From positions 75,378,753-75,442,752 of the forward strand of contig CM051456.1 in the NCBI GenBank assembly GCA_028274465.1: 64,000 nt of DNA, in the 5' to 3' direction. Numbering within the stretch: the stretch's first letter is position 1; every line of letters starts with the position of its first letter. Origin of the DNA: Plantago ovata (Eukaryota > Streptophyta > Magnoliopsida > Lamiales > Plantaginaceae). The position numbers and the translations under genes were made by a program. The notes below the pieces were generated by a model, which worked only from the letters and a program-made list of their open reading frames with translations, did no database searches and was not told where the DNA came from. Positions 22,109 through 34,003 of this stretch are shown piece after piece.

Positions 22109-23017
22109 AGGATACACTTGGCAGAATGCTGAAACAGGTATTCAGCAAGCCAAAGTATTCCTGTTTAAAAGACTCAGTCACTGACTTCTTCTAAGAAATG
22201 ATAAGTCACTACATGTTTGCTGAAACAGGCATTCAGCAAGTAATTCCTTCAAAACGGGTATTTGTTAGGAAACTTGATCACTTGCTGAGACAGGCACTTA
22301 GTAAGAGAAAGAACTTAAGGATTGCTGAGACAGGCACACAGATAATCAAAAGATACTGAAACAGGTATTCAAGTATCTAAGGAATTTTCTGAGACGGGAA
22401 CTCAGAAAAAGAGCAAAGCTCATCTCTCAGATTTTACCAAAGGATATCTCAAGTACAAAAAGAATTTACTGATACGGGAAATCATAAATATCTTTTAAAC
22501 TTAAGACAATATGAGATATCTAAGTAAGGGGGAACTTTCAGCAAGTATCTAGAGTGATAATTCAAACTCGCTGAAAAGATTCTTGTCTATTTCAGCAAGA
22601 AATCTATTCCCTGAAAACTCGGTAAAATCAATTTGTGACGTTAAACTGGCACAAATAAACTCGCAATAATCATGACATGAAATTCAATCGTGGCCATTGA
22701 TTAAAAGGAGTTACTTATCTAACGGCTAACAAAACAAAGAGAGAGAGTGCTCTGACGGTTTTAGTTAGTGGGCCACTACGCATTCAATGCAAAGGCTCCA
22801 CTAATTCCAGTGTTTCTCTGTTTTACCCTTGCTGAGAGCTCAAATCGATTGAGTTTCTCACACACCAGAGACACTATATAAAGAAGGAGTTAGAGAAATG
22901 ACAAAATTCATTAACTCACATTTCCTTTCTCTGCAAATTTTAGCCTGAGTCTACTGTACCTCCGGTCAAAAAGCAAACTATCTCTTTTCGTACACATTTT
23001 CTTGCTCTATAAAAGAA
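22109..23017 (+). other. Spacer between pol and ORF3 in A1 (right copy)
   Basis: Identical in layout to 15950-16858, displaced by 6159 bp: hairpin array 22129-22485, TATA box 22874-22883. Together with the left copy it represents one real spacer. Confidence 0.75.
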
Positions 23018-26000
23018 ATGGCTCCCAAGAGACAGTCTTCTAAGTCCTCAAAGTCATCAAAGGTTGAAAGTGCTGAAACACGCACTGCTCCGGTGACTAC
23101 TCCGGCTACAACCACAATGAAAGTTGTGTTGAAAAACGACTGTGCATCCGAAAACTTATGCCTCCGTCATATCTTGACACTGCAAAGTGTGAGATGTTGA
23201 TGCAATGGGGAGGTTTTGCAAACGAAAAGTACATTAGGTACTTTTATGAACAAGAACTCGATGACGAAAATGAAGAGGCACTTGAGCTTATTAAGCAGCA
23301 AGGCCTCATGAACTTTATCTCTGCTCGCACTAAGCAAGTGAGCATGATTGATACAATGGAATTCTACAACAATGCAGAAATCCAGTCCCTTACAGATAGC
23401 AAAGGAGTCACTGAAAAAGTGATCCTTACTTATGTTCAGAACACGCAAATCGTCCGGAAATGGACTGATTTAGCGGAGATATTTCAGATTCCAACCACTG
23501 GAACTGAAGATGACGTCACTTCTATTGACGAAGAAATTGAAGCTTTCTACAGTGACGTCAAAAATGAGAAAATGAAGAAAGGCGAGATAGCTCCCGTGAC
23601 TTGGACAAAGCACGTTAAGAGAAAGCATCTCTGCCATTCACTTGGTCTAGTAGCTCTGCTACTAATAAAAGTTCTTGACTCCCAAGTTGGAGGAATTGAC
23701 CAAGTAGGCCTGAGAAGATGGCCATTGCTGATGCATATCCATGAAAATAAAACGGAACTTAACTGGGCTAAGTATATTTTCAACAGGCTTGTTGATTGTG
23801 TTACTAAGTTTAAGGTAAAGGTAGAAGACAACAAGGTCTCACCTTCCTTTCCAGATATGTATGGAATCAAGATATGCTATATCCTTGAACATTTCAGGAT
23901 TCAACTAAGAAACCCATTGCCAATCAAAACGTCTGTATGCAATGTGGAAAGATCATTCTACAAGCAGAATGTACCTAAGACTGCTGGAATGAAAACTAAG
24001 AAGACAACAACTGCAAATGTTGTCAGCACAAGCCAGCAAGAAAGGTATACAACAGCTGCAGATGTTACCACTCAGCAACTTAGAGATGAAACTGCTGTGG
24101 ATGGTGGTAACACAAAAGAAACTGCTGTAGAAAATCAACAAGGAGCGTGTACAAGAGCCGTTGATGAAAATGCAACTATAGATGACTCTGGGAAACTGGA
24201 GAAATCTAACAAGAAAAAGAGGAAAGCTGATGATGACACTCAGACTGCAGCGTCATCAGCAAACCCCGTACCTAAGAGGAAACGGACTAGCAACAAAAGA
24301 AAGAAAACACTGGCTCGCAAGTCAGTCCCTGCTGTCCAAGACCTCTCAGACAATTCCCAGACAAATGCTGAAACGCATTTTCCAGTAGATGTTGCTGAGG
24401 TGATTACTGAAACCTATGTCAGCAATGTTGAAGTGTTTGCGGAAGCCTTCAACAATCAACTTAATGTTGATCCATCTGTTGTGAATAGGCCACAAGGCAG
24501 TGGAAATGAAATTCCTGCCCATGTCCAAAATATCTACATTGTAGATAATTTAAATGATCCAACTATGGAACCAGTAAGTGACATTGCTGCTGATCTGCAA
24601 AAAGCGGCACTTGCTGATGCTGCTGAAAAGATGGTTGCTGAACAAGAAACTCATCAAGTTGCTGAAACCCCGCTTGCTGAAGGACCAGTTGCTGAAACAG
24701 CAATGGTTCCAGTTCCTGAAGTTGCTGAAACTCAAGAAGCATTATTCAACGACGCATCTCATGATGCTGAGAATACTGGCCCAAGTTCACCCAAGACATC
24801 AATTGACAAAGTCCAGCTTGTACTGGAAGAAATAAGCAAACAAATGGAGTTGGAAATTGAAGAATCATCCAACAAATCAATTGATATCTTCATGACAAGC
24901 AGTGAGCTCGAGGGTCAAGATGCTTCTGCTCAACTTGTCATTTCAGACACAAGGGAGATTGCTGAAACCGCACAGCTTTCTCAAATAGAGCAAAACCAGA
25001 AGTCTGCTGAAGAAACAGTCCAAGAAGCTGAAGAAACTGTTAATGCTGAAAGGACTGAGCTACAACCTGTCCTTCTTCAGCAAGTAGTTAATTCAACCAT
25101 CAGTAAAACTTCAATTTCTGAAACTTATTCTTTTGCTAATATAATACTATCTCTACAGACTTCTCAAGATGCAAGTCAGATGGTTGCTGAAGCCTCTGCA
25201 CCAGAACCAACACTCCCTGCTCAGCAGGTAGTTAATGATTTTGGTATTAAACCTAAGTTTGACAACTTAGTACTTGTGTCTAACTCTAATTTATTTCAGG
25301 ATGAACAAATGGAGGATGCTACTCAAGCTCCTCATGGAATGGAAATTGTACTACATGAGTTTGCTGACTCTCAGCAGGTAAATCATGTTTCAGATATGAA
25401 CTCTAAAACAATTCTCCAAACCAATCCTGATCTAAATAACGTTCTTTTTCAGGCTCAAAAGGAGACCACTGAAGTGGTACTCATCACTGAAGATCATCAA
25501 GTAAGTTCTGAAGAACTGTAGTTGAACTTCAAAAGGACAACTTTGTCAAGAGTTGCTAAGTCCGTCGGCAACTCGCAAAGGTACAGGCGAATGGATTTCT
25601 CAGATCTTCACCTTCACCTCTCAAACGAGAAAAAGAGATCTTCTCTGCTGAAGCTCGAAACATTTGTCCACTCCTCCTTCCTGAAGAAATGTCATATTCT
25701 CAGCAAATGAGCTCAAATCTGATTGCTCAAATCAGAGAGAATATGAAGGCAAAATTCAAGAGTGCCTCTCCAGCTGAACAAGTTGTGATGCTCAAAGGTT
25801 CATTTGTACCTGTGGTGGCTGATCCCCACAAAATCAATGAGGAAGAGGAAGTGACAAGTGTTGCTTTGTATAAGCACGTTGAGCTAGTCATTCTGACAGA
25901 CGATGATGAAGAAGAAGAAGATGAGAACATTCCCACTGATCCCAGTGATGATGAAGGAAAAGATTCCAAGGACAAGAAAGACGATGATGATGACAATCAA

Positions 26001-28227
26001 GGTCCAAGTCCTAATGCTGGAGGATTGAAGTTAACAGCTGTTGAAAATGCTCAACCTGAAAATCAGCAAGCTGAACAACAACAATCTCAGCAAGAATCTC
26101 AACCTCCTCATGCTGCTGCTGAAAATCAAGCACCTGTGCAAGGTGCTGATACTGAAGAGGAATATGACAGAAAAAGGGCTGCCTTGAAAAATGGCAAAAG
26201 TCTCATTTCTGATGCCAAGGTTACTGAAGAAAACCTTGATGATGATGATGAACAAGATGAATATTACCAACGCGCTCTCCAGAACAGTTTCTTGATCCAT
26301 GCAAGGCATACACAGGATCTAGAAATTTGTCAATCTTCAGGAGTAAGATCAAAGGAAGTCCCCTCCCTTCCATTTACTACTGGCGAAACTCCAGTTATTG
26401 AGTCTCAAACGTTGCCTTCAGCAACTACTCAATTAAAACTAACTACTGGTGAAACTCCAGTTGTTGAGTCTGAAGTGTTGCCATCAGCAACCACTCAACA
26501 AAAAGGACGTGAAGCTACTGATAAAGGTTCTAAAGTTGCTCAACTTGATGAATCTGAGGATGATGACGACTTGTCAGAAAATGAGGATGAACAATCCAAG
26601 CGAGACCCAAAAGTCGTTCAGAATCCTCCTCCTGATTACATCAATGATGTAGACGATGGTCTAAGAGCAGAATTGCTGATGCGTGATGATCAGTTTGCTT
26701 CCGAAATTAAGGTTCATTCCTTAACACCACATTTAGTGTCGTTCCCAAGAGTTGAGGAGTTTACTCCCAGAATTCTAGCACTAAAGGAAGTCCATAATGC
26801 CTGCAAAGCTGAAGATGATGCATTGCTTGCTGAGAGCCCACTTGACTTTGGAAAGATTTTGGCTACAGTGCTGAGACGCACTACAACTTTGACAATAGCT
26901 CAGAAAGACATCAGTCTTTATCACAAGAGCTATGAAGAAGATGTATGTCAAGCGCTCAAGCTTGCAAAGAATGCTCTCGTAAAGGCTCAGACTTTCATGG
27001 ATGAGAAGGCCGCAACAGAGAAAAGAAATGAAGAGAACATGATGAGTTTCAAAGAGAGTTGTCAAAAATGACTTCTGACCAACAACAAATCATCATGAAG
27101 TATAACAATTTAAGCACTCTTGCTGAAAATTGCAATGAGTTTTATTCTCTGCACATCACCCCGATGTTGCAATCCATGTCTAAGGGGGAAAAGAAAAGAA
27201 AAAGAAACCAATCCCCTCCTCCTGCTGTTCATGTGCCACTGCCCATAGAACCACTTGCTGAAAGAGAGCAAAGTTCTAAAAGGCAAGCAGAATCTGAGTT
27301 GAATTCAGCAAGTACCAAAAAGAGAAAAACCGCTGCTGAAACTCAAGATTTTTGCCATACTGAAAGTCATCACAATCTGAATGAAGATGATGACAATCAA
27401 ACAATAGCTCAAGCCATAAGAGCTAGACCCTTAACAGCCTTGACTTCGTCTGGCCACTTAAAGCATTTATCGTCTGACTCTTCAGCAAGAGATCAAGATA
27501 ATGCTAAGACAAGAAGAAGAAGGCAAAGACAGGAAGAAAAGAGGTTGGCCAGCATTGCTATTGGCTCGCGCATTGAATACACAAAGACCAGTAATGAAGA
27601 AACCACTCAGAATGTAATCAGAAACATTTATGGTTGTTGGATCTTAAAGATGGAAGACTTGCTGGTGAATGAGTTCTTTCCTACAACCATTTTGAATCAA
27701 ATGTTCAAATGGATTGAACTCAAGGTCCAAAGAAAGAAAAGGGAAGAATCCTCCCGAGAAATATTGCTGGGAAATGGTTGAATCTTGAGGTCTCAGTAAG
27801 AAGAATCGCCATTGGTAAGACATACAAACAAGAACCAAATCTGATCAAACCACCTGGCATCGCTTACCACTCTGACCCAGTAACAAAGAAAACAAAGAAG
27901 AGACTTGGATTGATTCCTTATGAGTATTTCTATCTCACTGCTAAGGATCAAGAAGAAGATCTTCTCTGGCTATGAAAGATTCATCCGAAAAGCATTTCAG
28001 ATACACAGTTTCTCCATGCCAGCAATTGGGGCATGCATTTGTGGGTAACTCGCTACATGGAAATGAATGCTGAAAAGCATCATCACACTGCCTGCAAAAA
28101 TGCAAGAATTCTTCAACTACAAGTCCGTAGGCTTCTCGAAAACTACGAAAAAGACTGTGTTGAATTTACTGCACTTGCTGAGAAGAGTGTAAGAGAGATT
28201 TTGAGAAAATCCTCTGAAAGAGCTTAA
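23018..28227 (+). pseudogene. Giant ORF3 of the SIRE-like element A1 (best copy)
   Basis: About 5.2 kb, or roughly 1.7 thousand codons, downstream of pol. Function unknown. The N-terminal ~270 residues look folded (PPSYLDTAKCEMLMQWGGF, YIRYFYEQELDDE, KRKHLCHSLGLVALLLIKVL, GLRRWPLLMHIHE); their pattern recalls the plant transposon protein domain found in 3' frames of other LTR elements, a pattern-level guess. A lysine/arginine-rich nuclear-signal-like stretch (KKKRKADDD...PKRKRTSNKRKK, about 24210-24310) follows, then about 900 residues rich in Glu, Asp, Ala and Gln with VAET repeats and acidic runs. The C-terminal ~220 residues again look folded (TQNVIRNIYGCWILKMEDLL, LGLIPYEYFYL, NWGMHLWV, HHTACKNARILQL). 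No signal peptide or membrane segment is seen, so an envelope role is not supported. Damage: frameshift near 23155, TAG at 25519-25521, frame changes near 25690, 27060 and 27775, TGA at about 27973. Confidence 0.7.
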
Positions 28228-28459
28228 GTCCCTGTAATAGTTTTTGTTAAAGTTTTTGCTTGCTGATTCTGTTTATGTTATCTATCAGCAATGAAACTTT
28301 TGACTCTTATTGGTTTTTGCTTATGCAATTTACTTATGCTTACTGTTTAATTATTCAAGTATGCTTGCATTAATCAACTGATTTATTCAACATTAGAAAC
28401 CTCTAAAAGGGTAACAATTAATTTAGCCATGGATTGCTAACATAAAAAAGGGGGAAATT
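28228..28459 (+). other. 3' untranslated region and PPT of A1
   Basis: A/T-rich, no gene. Ends in the polypurine tract AAAAAAGGGGGAAA (28444-28457) two bases before the LTR. Confidence 0.8.
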
Positions 28460-29153
28460 TGTTAGGAAACTTGTAATTTTGATGAGCAATTAACCATGAT
28501 AAATTAAAGAAAGTCCAGTAACTAGTACTCTTAAGGTCCATAGGAATTTAGAATTTTAAGGACATTGTAAAAGAGGAACGTTTGTTGATGACTTAGATTA
28601 GGTGTTAGTTAAGATGGTTTTTACCGCGAATGATGTGTTTTATTTTCTGAAAAGAAAATAACTTATTGATGCTGAAGCTTATGATGTATCTTATTTTCTG
28701 AAAAGTGAATAACCTATTGAAGCATTTAGAAATCGCTCAGAATCTTGAAGACTTTTGAAGATCTGAAGACTTGAAGAATTCGAAGATCTGAAGACTAGAA
28801 GATTGCTGAAGACTGGCATCTACAAAGGCACGTGTTGCTCAGAAAGTGGAAAATTCAGCAACAGCATTGCATAAGTGAAAATCTGAAAGACAGAGTAGGT
28901 TGTGCTTGCTGAAACTGAGACTAACCACTTGCTGATGGAACATATGTGACCTCTTGCTGAAAGTACTTGAATTTGCGCTCCAATGTTATTGTTTGAATTC
29001 TATTCAAATATGCATTAAATGCAAAGCTTACACGCGAAGGACATGAAGACTAGAAGACAAACAAAGACGCTGCTGAAAGTACAAAAGCAAGATAGTGACA
29101 TGTTAAGGAACAAAAGCCTTAGGATTTGAAATTCAAACGGCTCCTTACTTGCA

Positions 29154-29163
29154 CTATAAATAG
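29154..29163 (+). promoter_or_regulatory. TATA box of A1 LTR
   Basis: CTATAAATAG, conserved in all three family A LTRs seen; the likely start of transcription lies about 30 bp downstream. Confidence 0.6.
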
Positions 29164-29890
29164 AGGTCATCCGGCGAAGAGTCGAAGTGTGTCAACAACG
29201 TGATCAAACTCTCACTTGTGCTTAAATTCACATACCTTCAAACTCTTTATACTGTCATTGATCCGTTCCAAGACTTAAAGCTTGAAAAAGCTACTTGTGA
29301 AGAAGTAGAACAAACTCGGCTAAGAAATTAGTTAAGTGTTCTTTCTTTCGAACAAGAACAAGTCTTGACACCCGAAACAATCAAACTTGTTTACTGCAAA
29401 GTATTCAAAGTTGTGTTTCTTAGATTACTTGTTGTAACTGAATAAGTTATAATTAAGTCATCTCACCCCAAAACTCTCTAACTGAAAATACACCCTTTCA
29501 GGCGTGATATTCAGGGGGAACTTAATCGAGCATAGTTTTGCTGATTAAAAGTACCAAGTTTGGTGGAGAACAAGGTTACGTTCTCTAGGTTAGGTTGGAG
29601 ACAAAGCAACTGTGCTTTGGTTTATGTTGAATCACTCTAGATAGGAGATTGTAAGGAACCTCAATCATATCTTAGTGGATTCAGTCCTAGAAAGGACGAA
29701 GTGGATTAGTTGAGAGATTACGCCACTCTCAGATACCACTATAAAAGTGTTTGTGTAATTTACTTACTGTAATTAGTTTTCAGCAAATCATATCTGTCTG
29801 TACACAGTCACTCACATCACTTGCTGAAACCTTTACTTACTGAAAAAGCACTTATTGTATCAAAGACTTTCGTTCTCTGATTTTAAGTAT

Positions 29891-29981
29891 CAGCAAACCA
29901 AGCTACTGTAAAGTAACTTACGCTTGCTGAAAAAGTTAAGTATCAGCAAACTCATTACTGAAAAGTAATAAGCACTTGCTG
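29891..29981 (+). other. Two nested hairpins with GNRA-type loops near the LTR end
   Basis: Each unit has an outer stem CAGCAA/TTGCTG and an inner stem with a four-base loop: TACT-GTAA-AGTA (29904-29915) and ATTACT-GAAA-AGTAAT (29954-29969). The A3 LTR has two such units at 47085-47122 and 47137-47173. Confidence 0.55.
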
Positions 29982-30064
29982 AGAAAGTTTTAAACGACGA
30001 AAGTTTGAAAAGACTATTCACCCCCCCCCCTCTAGACTTTTCTTGTTGTTTAAAGGGACCAACA

Positions 30065-31281
30065 ATGGTTATGGCATAAACGAACAAGTCACCTAAACTT
30101 CAAGACGATGAATAAGCTGTCTGAAAAGGAACTTGTAGTTGGATTACCTAAGGTTACTTTTAAGAAGGATGGTGTTGCACTGCATGCCAGCAAGGAAAGC
30201 AAACCCAAACCTCTTTCAAGAACAAGGCAGTACCGTCAACTACAAAACCTTTACAACTCTTGCACATGGACTTGTTTGAATCTTCTTCAACAAGCTATGC
30301 TGGCAAGAAGTATGGTCTGGTGGTGGTAGATGACTATTCAAGATTCACTTGGGTAGTGTTTATCAAACACAAGTCTGAAACAATGCTGAAATACCTACCT
30401 TGCTGAACAAGCTCGAAGTCATGAAAAATGACAAGGTAAAAGTCATAAGAACAGACCATGGTACTGAGTTTGTAAACCAGTACATAACTGAGTATTGCAC
30501 TTCCAAAGGCATACAACATCAGTTATCCTCAGTAAGGACACCTCAACAAAATGGTGTTGCTGAAAGGAAGAATCGTACCCTTAAGGAAGCAGCTAGAACA
30601 ATGCTTCCTGACACTGAAATAAGTGAAGCTTATTGGGTTGAAGCGATTAATACCGCCTGCTATACTCAAAATAGATGCTTGATAACTAAGGAATACAACA
30701 AAACTCCCTATGAGTTATTTGTTGGAAGACCTCCTAACATCACTCATCTAAAAGTATTTTGTTGCAAATGCTTTGTTCTTAACAATGGTAGAGAATACTT
30801 AAGAACATTTCAACCGAAGGCAGATAAAGCGATATTTCTTGGCTACTCCTTGCATAACAAAGCTTATAGAGTTTACATTAAAAGACACAAAAGATCGAAG
30901 AATCAGTGCATGTTGTATTCTATGAAAAATGACAAGGAGTCCCTGCTGAAGAAGAGATATCAAACTGTATGAAGAAATTACTCATACACGAGCAAAGAAC
31001 TGTTTCCAATGCTAGAAATGTCAAATCAATTGAACTTAATGATGATTCTGACAATGACACTCGTACTCCAAGTTATGACAAGATAAATGTACTTCATGAT
31101 AAAAAAAATTCTGGCTAAGGACGCAGTTGCTCCCGATGTTGCTGAAACTACGCAACCTCCTGTGTCTGCTGACGAGTTACCTCAAACCGGCAATGTTGAA
31201 CAAGCAGTTGCTGATGAACCAATTTCAGCAGAGACACAACAAGATGCCAGTAGTACTGAACAAGTACATGCTGAAGAGTAA
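30065..31281 (+). pseudogene. int: SIRE-like integrase (A3)
   Basis: Pre-integrase region with the HKRTSHLNF-like start lost to frameshift; the CNACQQGK equivalent (about 30175-30200) is altered by an indel. The core from 30400 shows IRTDHGTEF and GVAERKNRTL. A deletion near 30386 and frame changes near 30890 break it. The acidic C-terminal part ends at TAA 31279-31281, in the same position as the stop in A1 (14216-14218). Confidence 0.83.
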
Positions 31282-32761
31282 CATGCTGAAACGCAAACAT
31301 ATCCATATCCAAAGAGCAGAAAACCTGTTAATAAGTGGATTAGAGATCATCCCTCTACGGATATGATTGGTGATATTGACAAACGCCAAGTGACTAGATC
31401 CAAAGTATCTACTAATCAAGAACTTGCTGAAGAAGAAAATGTAATTGAAGTAGAAGCTTTGTTCTCTTGCTTTGTTTCACAGATTGAGCCGAAGGCCATA
31501 GAAGAAGCTTTAAAGCATTCTAAATGGATCAAGGCAATGCAAGAAGAACTGGATCAATTTGAAAGGAACAAAGTCTGGAAACTTGTACCCCTTGCTGAAG
31601 GAAAGAAAGCAATTGGTACGAAGTGGGTGTTCAGAAACAAGCTGAGTGAGTCTGGAGAAGTAACAAGGAACAAAGCACGTTTAGTTGCTCAATGTTATTG
31701 CCAGACTAAAGGGTTGGACTATGATGAGTCTTATGCACCAGTTGCAAGATTGGATGCAATTAGACTTTTCTTGGCCTTTGCTGCTCACAATGACTTCATT
31801 GTTTATCAAATCGATGTTAAAAGTGCATTCCTAAATGGTGAACTTGCTGAAGAAGTCTACCTAGAACAACCCCCGGGTTTCGAACTTCCCTCAGAAACCA
31901 AGATGGTATACAAGCTTCAGAAAGCTATATATGGTCTAAAGCAAGCACCTAGAGCTTGGTATGATACCTTAGCTAAGTTCTTGCTGGACAATGGTTTCAA
32001 GAAAGGCGAAGTTGATAAAACCTGATTTACCGTGAACCATGATGGTAAAAAATTCTCTTAGTCCAGATTTATGTGGATGACATAATATTTGGATCTAAGG
32101 ACAAGCAACTTTGTGATGATTTGCCAAACTCATGACAAACAAGTTTGAAATGAGTATGATGGGCAAATTGAATTATTTTCTAGGATTGCAAGTCAAGCAA
32201 CTCAAAGATGGAATATTCATAAATCAAGCAAAGTACGCAAAAGAAATGCTCATAAAGTTCAGGATCAAAGAGGAAGAGAAACCTGAAAAGATCCCTATGA
32301 GTATTGGTACCAAATTGGGCTATACTAAACAAGACAAAAGTGTGGATGAACACAAGTATAGAAAGCTCATTGGTTCCTTGCTGTATCTAACAACAAGTAG
32401 GCCTGGCATTCAATATGTTGTTTGTGTGTGTGCTCTTCCAATCTGATCCGAGAGAATCACACTACAAAAAGGCACTCAAAATACAGAAATATGTCAAAGG
32501 CACAGTCAATGTTGGACTATGGTATCCAAAAGATTCTGGATTAGAATTGGTAGGTTATTCTGATGCGACCATGGAGGATCAACTCTTGATAGAAAAAGTA
32601 CTTCTAGAACTTGTCAGTTTCTAGGTACAAGATTAATATCATGGTTCAAAAAGAAGCGAACCTGTGTTGCCAATTCATCCACTGAATCTGAATACATTGC
32701 GGCTGGTTGTTGCACTGCTCAAATCCTTTGGATTCAGCAACAACTAAGAGATTATGGTATT
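31282..32761 (+). pseudogene. rt-rh: SIRE-like reverse transcriptase and RNase H, first part (A3)
   Basis: Open from 31363 to a TGA at 32023-32025 where A1 has a Leu codon. Contains [24 protein letters not shown] and YVDD (about 32069-32082, after a one-base shift). Further indels occur near 32048, 32120 and 32433. RNase H motif SSTESEY is at about 32675. The gene is cut by Gypsy G2 after GTATT at 32757-32761. Confidence 0.83.
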
Positions 32762-34003
32762 TGATGAACGTGTCAGATTCAGTCAAATAAATTTGTAATA
32801 GCCAAAGGCAATCCACAACTACAACGAAAACCGTAGTGTAGTAGTAGAATGACTCGAGTGTCGTTCTCTCAGGACTATACTAGCTTTATCAAATCTAATT
32901 AAGAATATAAAACAGCAGATAGAAAGCAATAGGGGGTTTTCAAGCAGATAATGGAGATTGGTGATAGTATGGTCCTTCTTAACATAATGGGTCGATAATC
33001 ATGCATAAATTCCTCGGTCTTGCATAGAGATCTTTGAATCAATCTTGTGTCCTGTTGCAAGTATTAAGCACTACGAAGATAATAAGGGTCTGACTCATCA
33101 ACAACTAACATCCTAATGTGTTCCGTAATTATTCAACACTACGAAGATAATTGGTCTGATTGGTTGACAAGTGTCCAAGTGTGCATAATGATCAATACAA
33201 CATACGAGAATTTTGGTTTCAACTGATCAACGAAATAAAGCAATGACACGGAGTATAATGCGCGATATAGCCATTAGCATGATTATCTTCCCTCGCTAAG
33301 AATTCACATACTACCACCAACGATAAATTTAGCTACTCATAATAGGCATGCAATCAATAGCAATCATAAAAGAAAACATATTGAAAGAATATAAAATAAG
33401 TAGATAAAAACTGTAAGATACAAAGTTACCGAAGGTTGTCAATCTCCGGATGATTGCGATCCTACGCGCTCCAATCTGCTATGAAAAAGTATCCCCTAAG
33501 CTATGGAACTCCCAGGACAGGCCCCGGGAAGTTCCTACCTAAAACTATAGAGAGAGGTGAGAAAGTAGGCTTGGAAAGATATGATTTTCGGAGAAAAACT
33601 TGAGCTTTATATATAGGCCCCGAATTTCTTCTGGGGCGGTTCGCCCCCGAGTTTTTCGCGGAATTTCCGTGTTTTTCGACGCGGATTTGGATTTCTTCAC
33701 CTTTTCGGACTCGGTTTATGACTTCTAGTAGCCTTCTAACCTCCAGATTCGGCCCCTAGACTCCAAATCCTATCCGGAAACCTTCAGATACTCCAAATAT
33801 GCTTCTGGAACACCAATTCCTTGTAGACTTCAATATAATTGTCCCGAAATCTCCGAATTTCAACCAAAACCTGTAAAATAAAATCTAAAGGGAAACGTGA
33901 CACTATTCTAATAAAATGTACTAAAATATAGCTAAATTAACATAGAGGATAGCTAAATTAGGTGAAAAAGACTCGAATGAAAGTGTAAAATACACATTCA
34001 TCA
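32762..34003 (-). repeat. 3' LTR of Gypsy G2
   Basis: 1242 bp. TATATATAG at about 33608-33616; hairpin GGGGCG-GTT-CGCCCC at 33633-33647 just upstream on the sense strand. Confidence 0.93.

Larger units (their letters stand above)
13112..30064 (+). mobile_element. SIRE-like Copia element A1 (5' part outside window)
   Basis: The order is pre-integrase, integrase, reverse transcriptase, RNase H, hairpin-rich spacer, giant ORF3, PPT, 3' LTR (28460-30064). The interior is displayed with a false-looking duplication around the 100-N gap, so the true length is probably about 6.16 kb shorter. After the LTR the sequence continues at once with ATGGT of the pre-integrase region of A3 (compare 49929-49945), so A1 is inserted in A3 and ATGGT should be the duplicated target. 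It is placed with the SIRE lineage by its polymerase type, size and extra 3' frame. Confidence 0.85.
28460..30064 (+). repeat. 3' LTR of A1
   Basis: 1605 bp, TGTTAGG...CCAACA. TATA box CTATAAATAG at 29154-29163. GCATTAAATGCAAAG at 29012-29026, shared with the ORF3 promoter region. Tandem hairpins with GNRA-type loops at 29891-29929 and 29944-29981, and a run of ten C at about 30021-30030. Right flank ATGGT. Confidence 0.92.

Noticed and set aside
23158..25521. Envelope-like protein
   Set aside because: No signal peptide, membrane-spanning segment or glycoprotein-like cysteine pattern could be seen; the composition is acidic and repetitive with basic nuclear-type patches.
16859..27240. Two tandem biological copies of ORF3
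   Set aside because: The blocks are near-identical, flank a 100-N gap, and differ mostly by single-base indels near the gap edges; an assembly overlap explains this better.
30021..30030. C10 run as a functional signal
   Set aside because: The run differs in length between LTR copies (also at about 47213) and may reflect homopolymer slippage or sequencing error; nothing more can be said.
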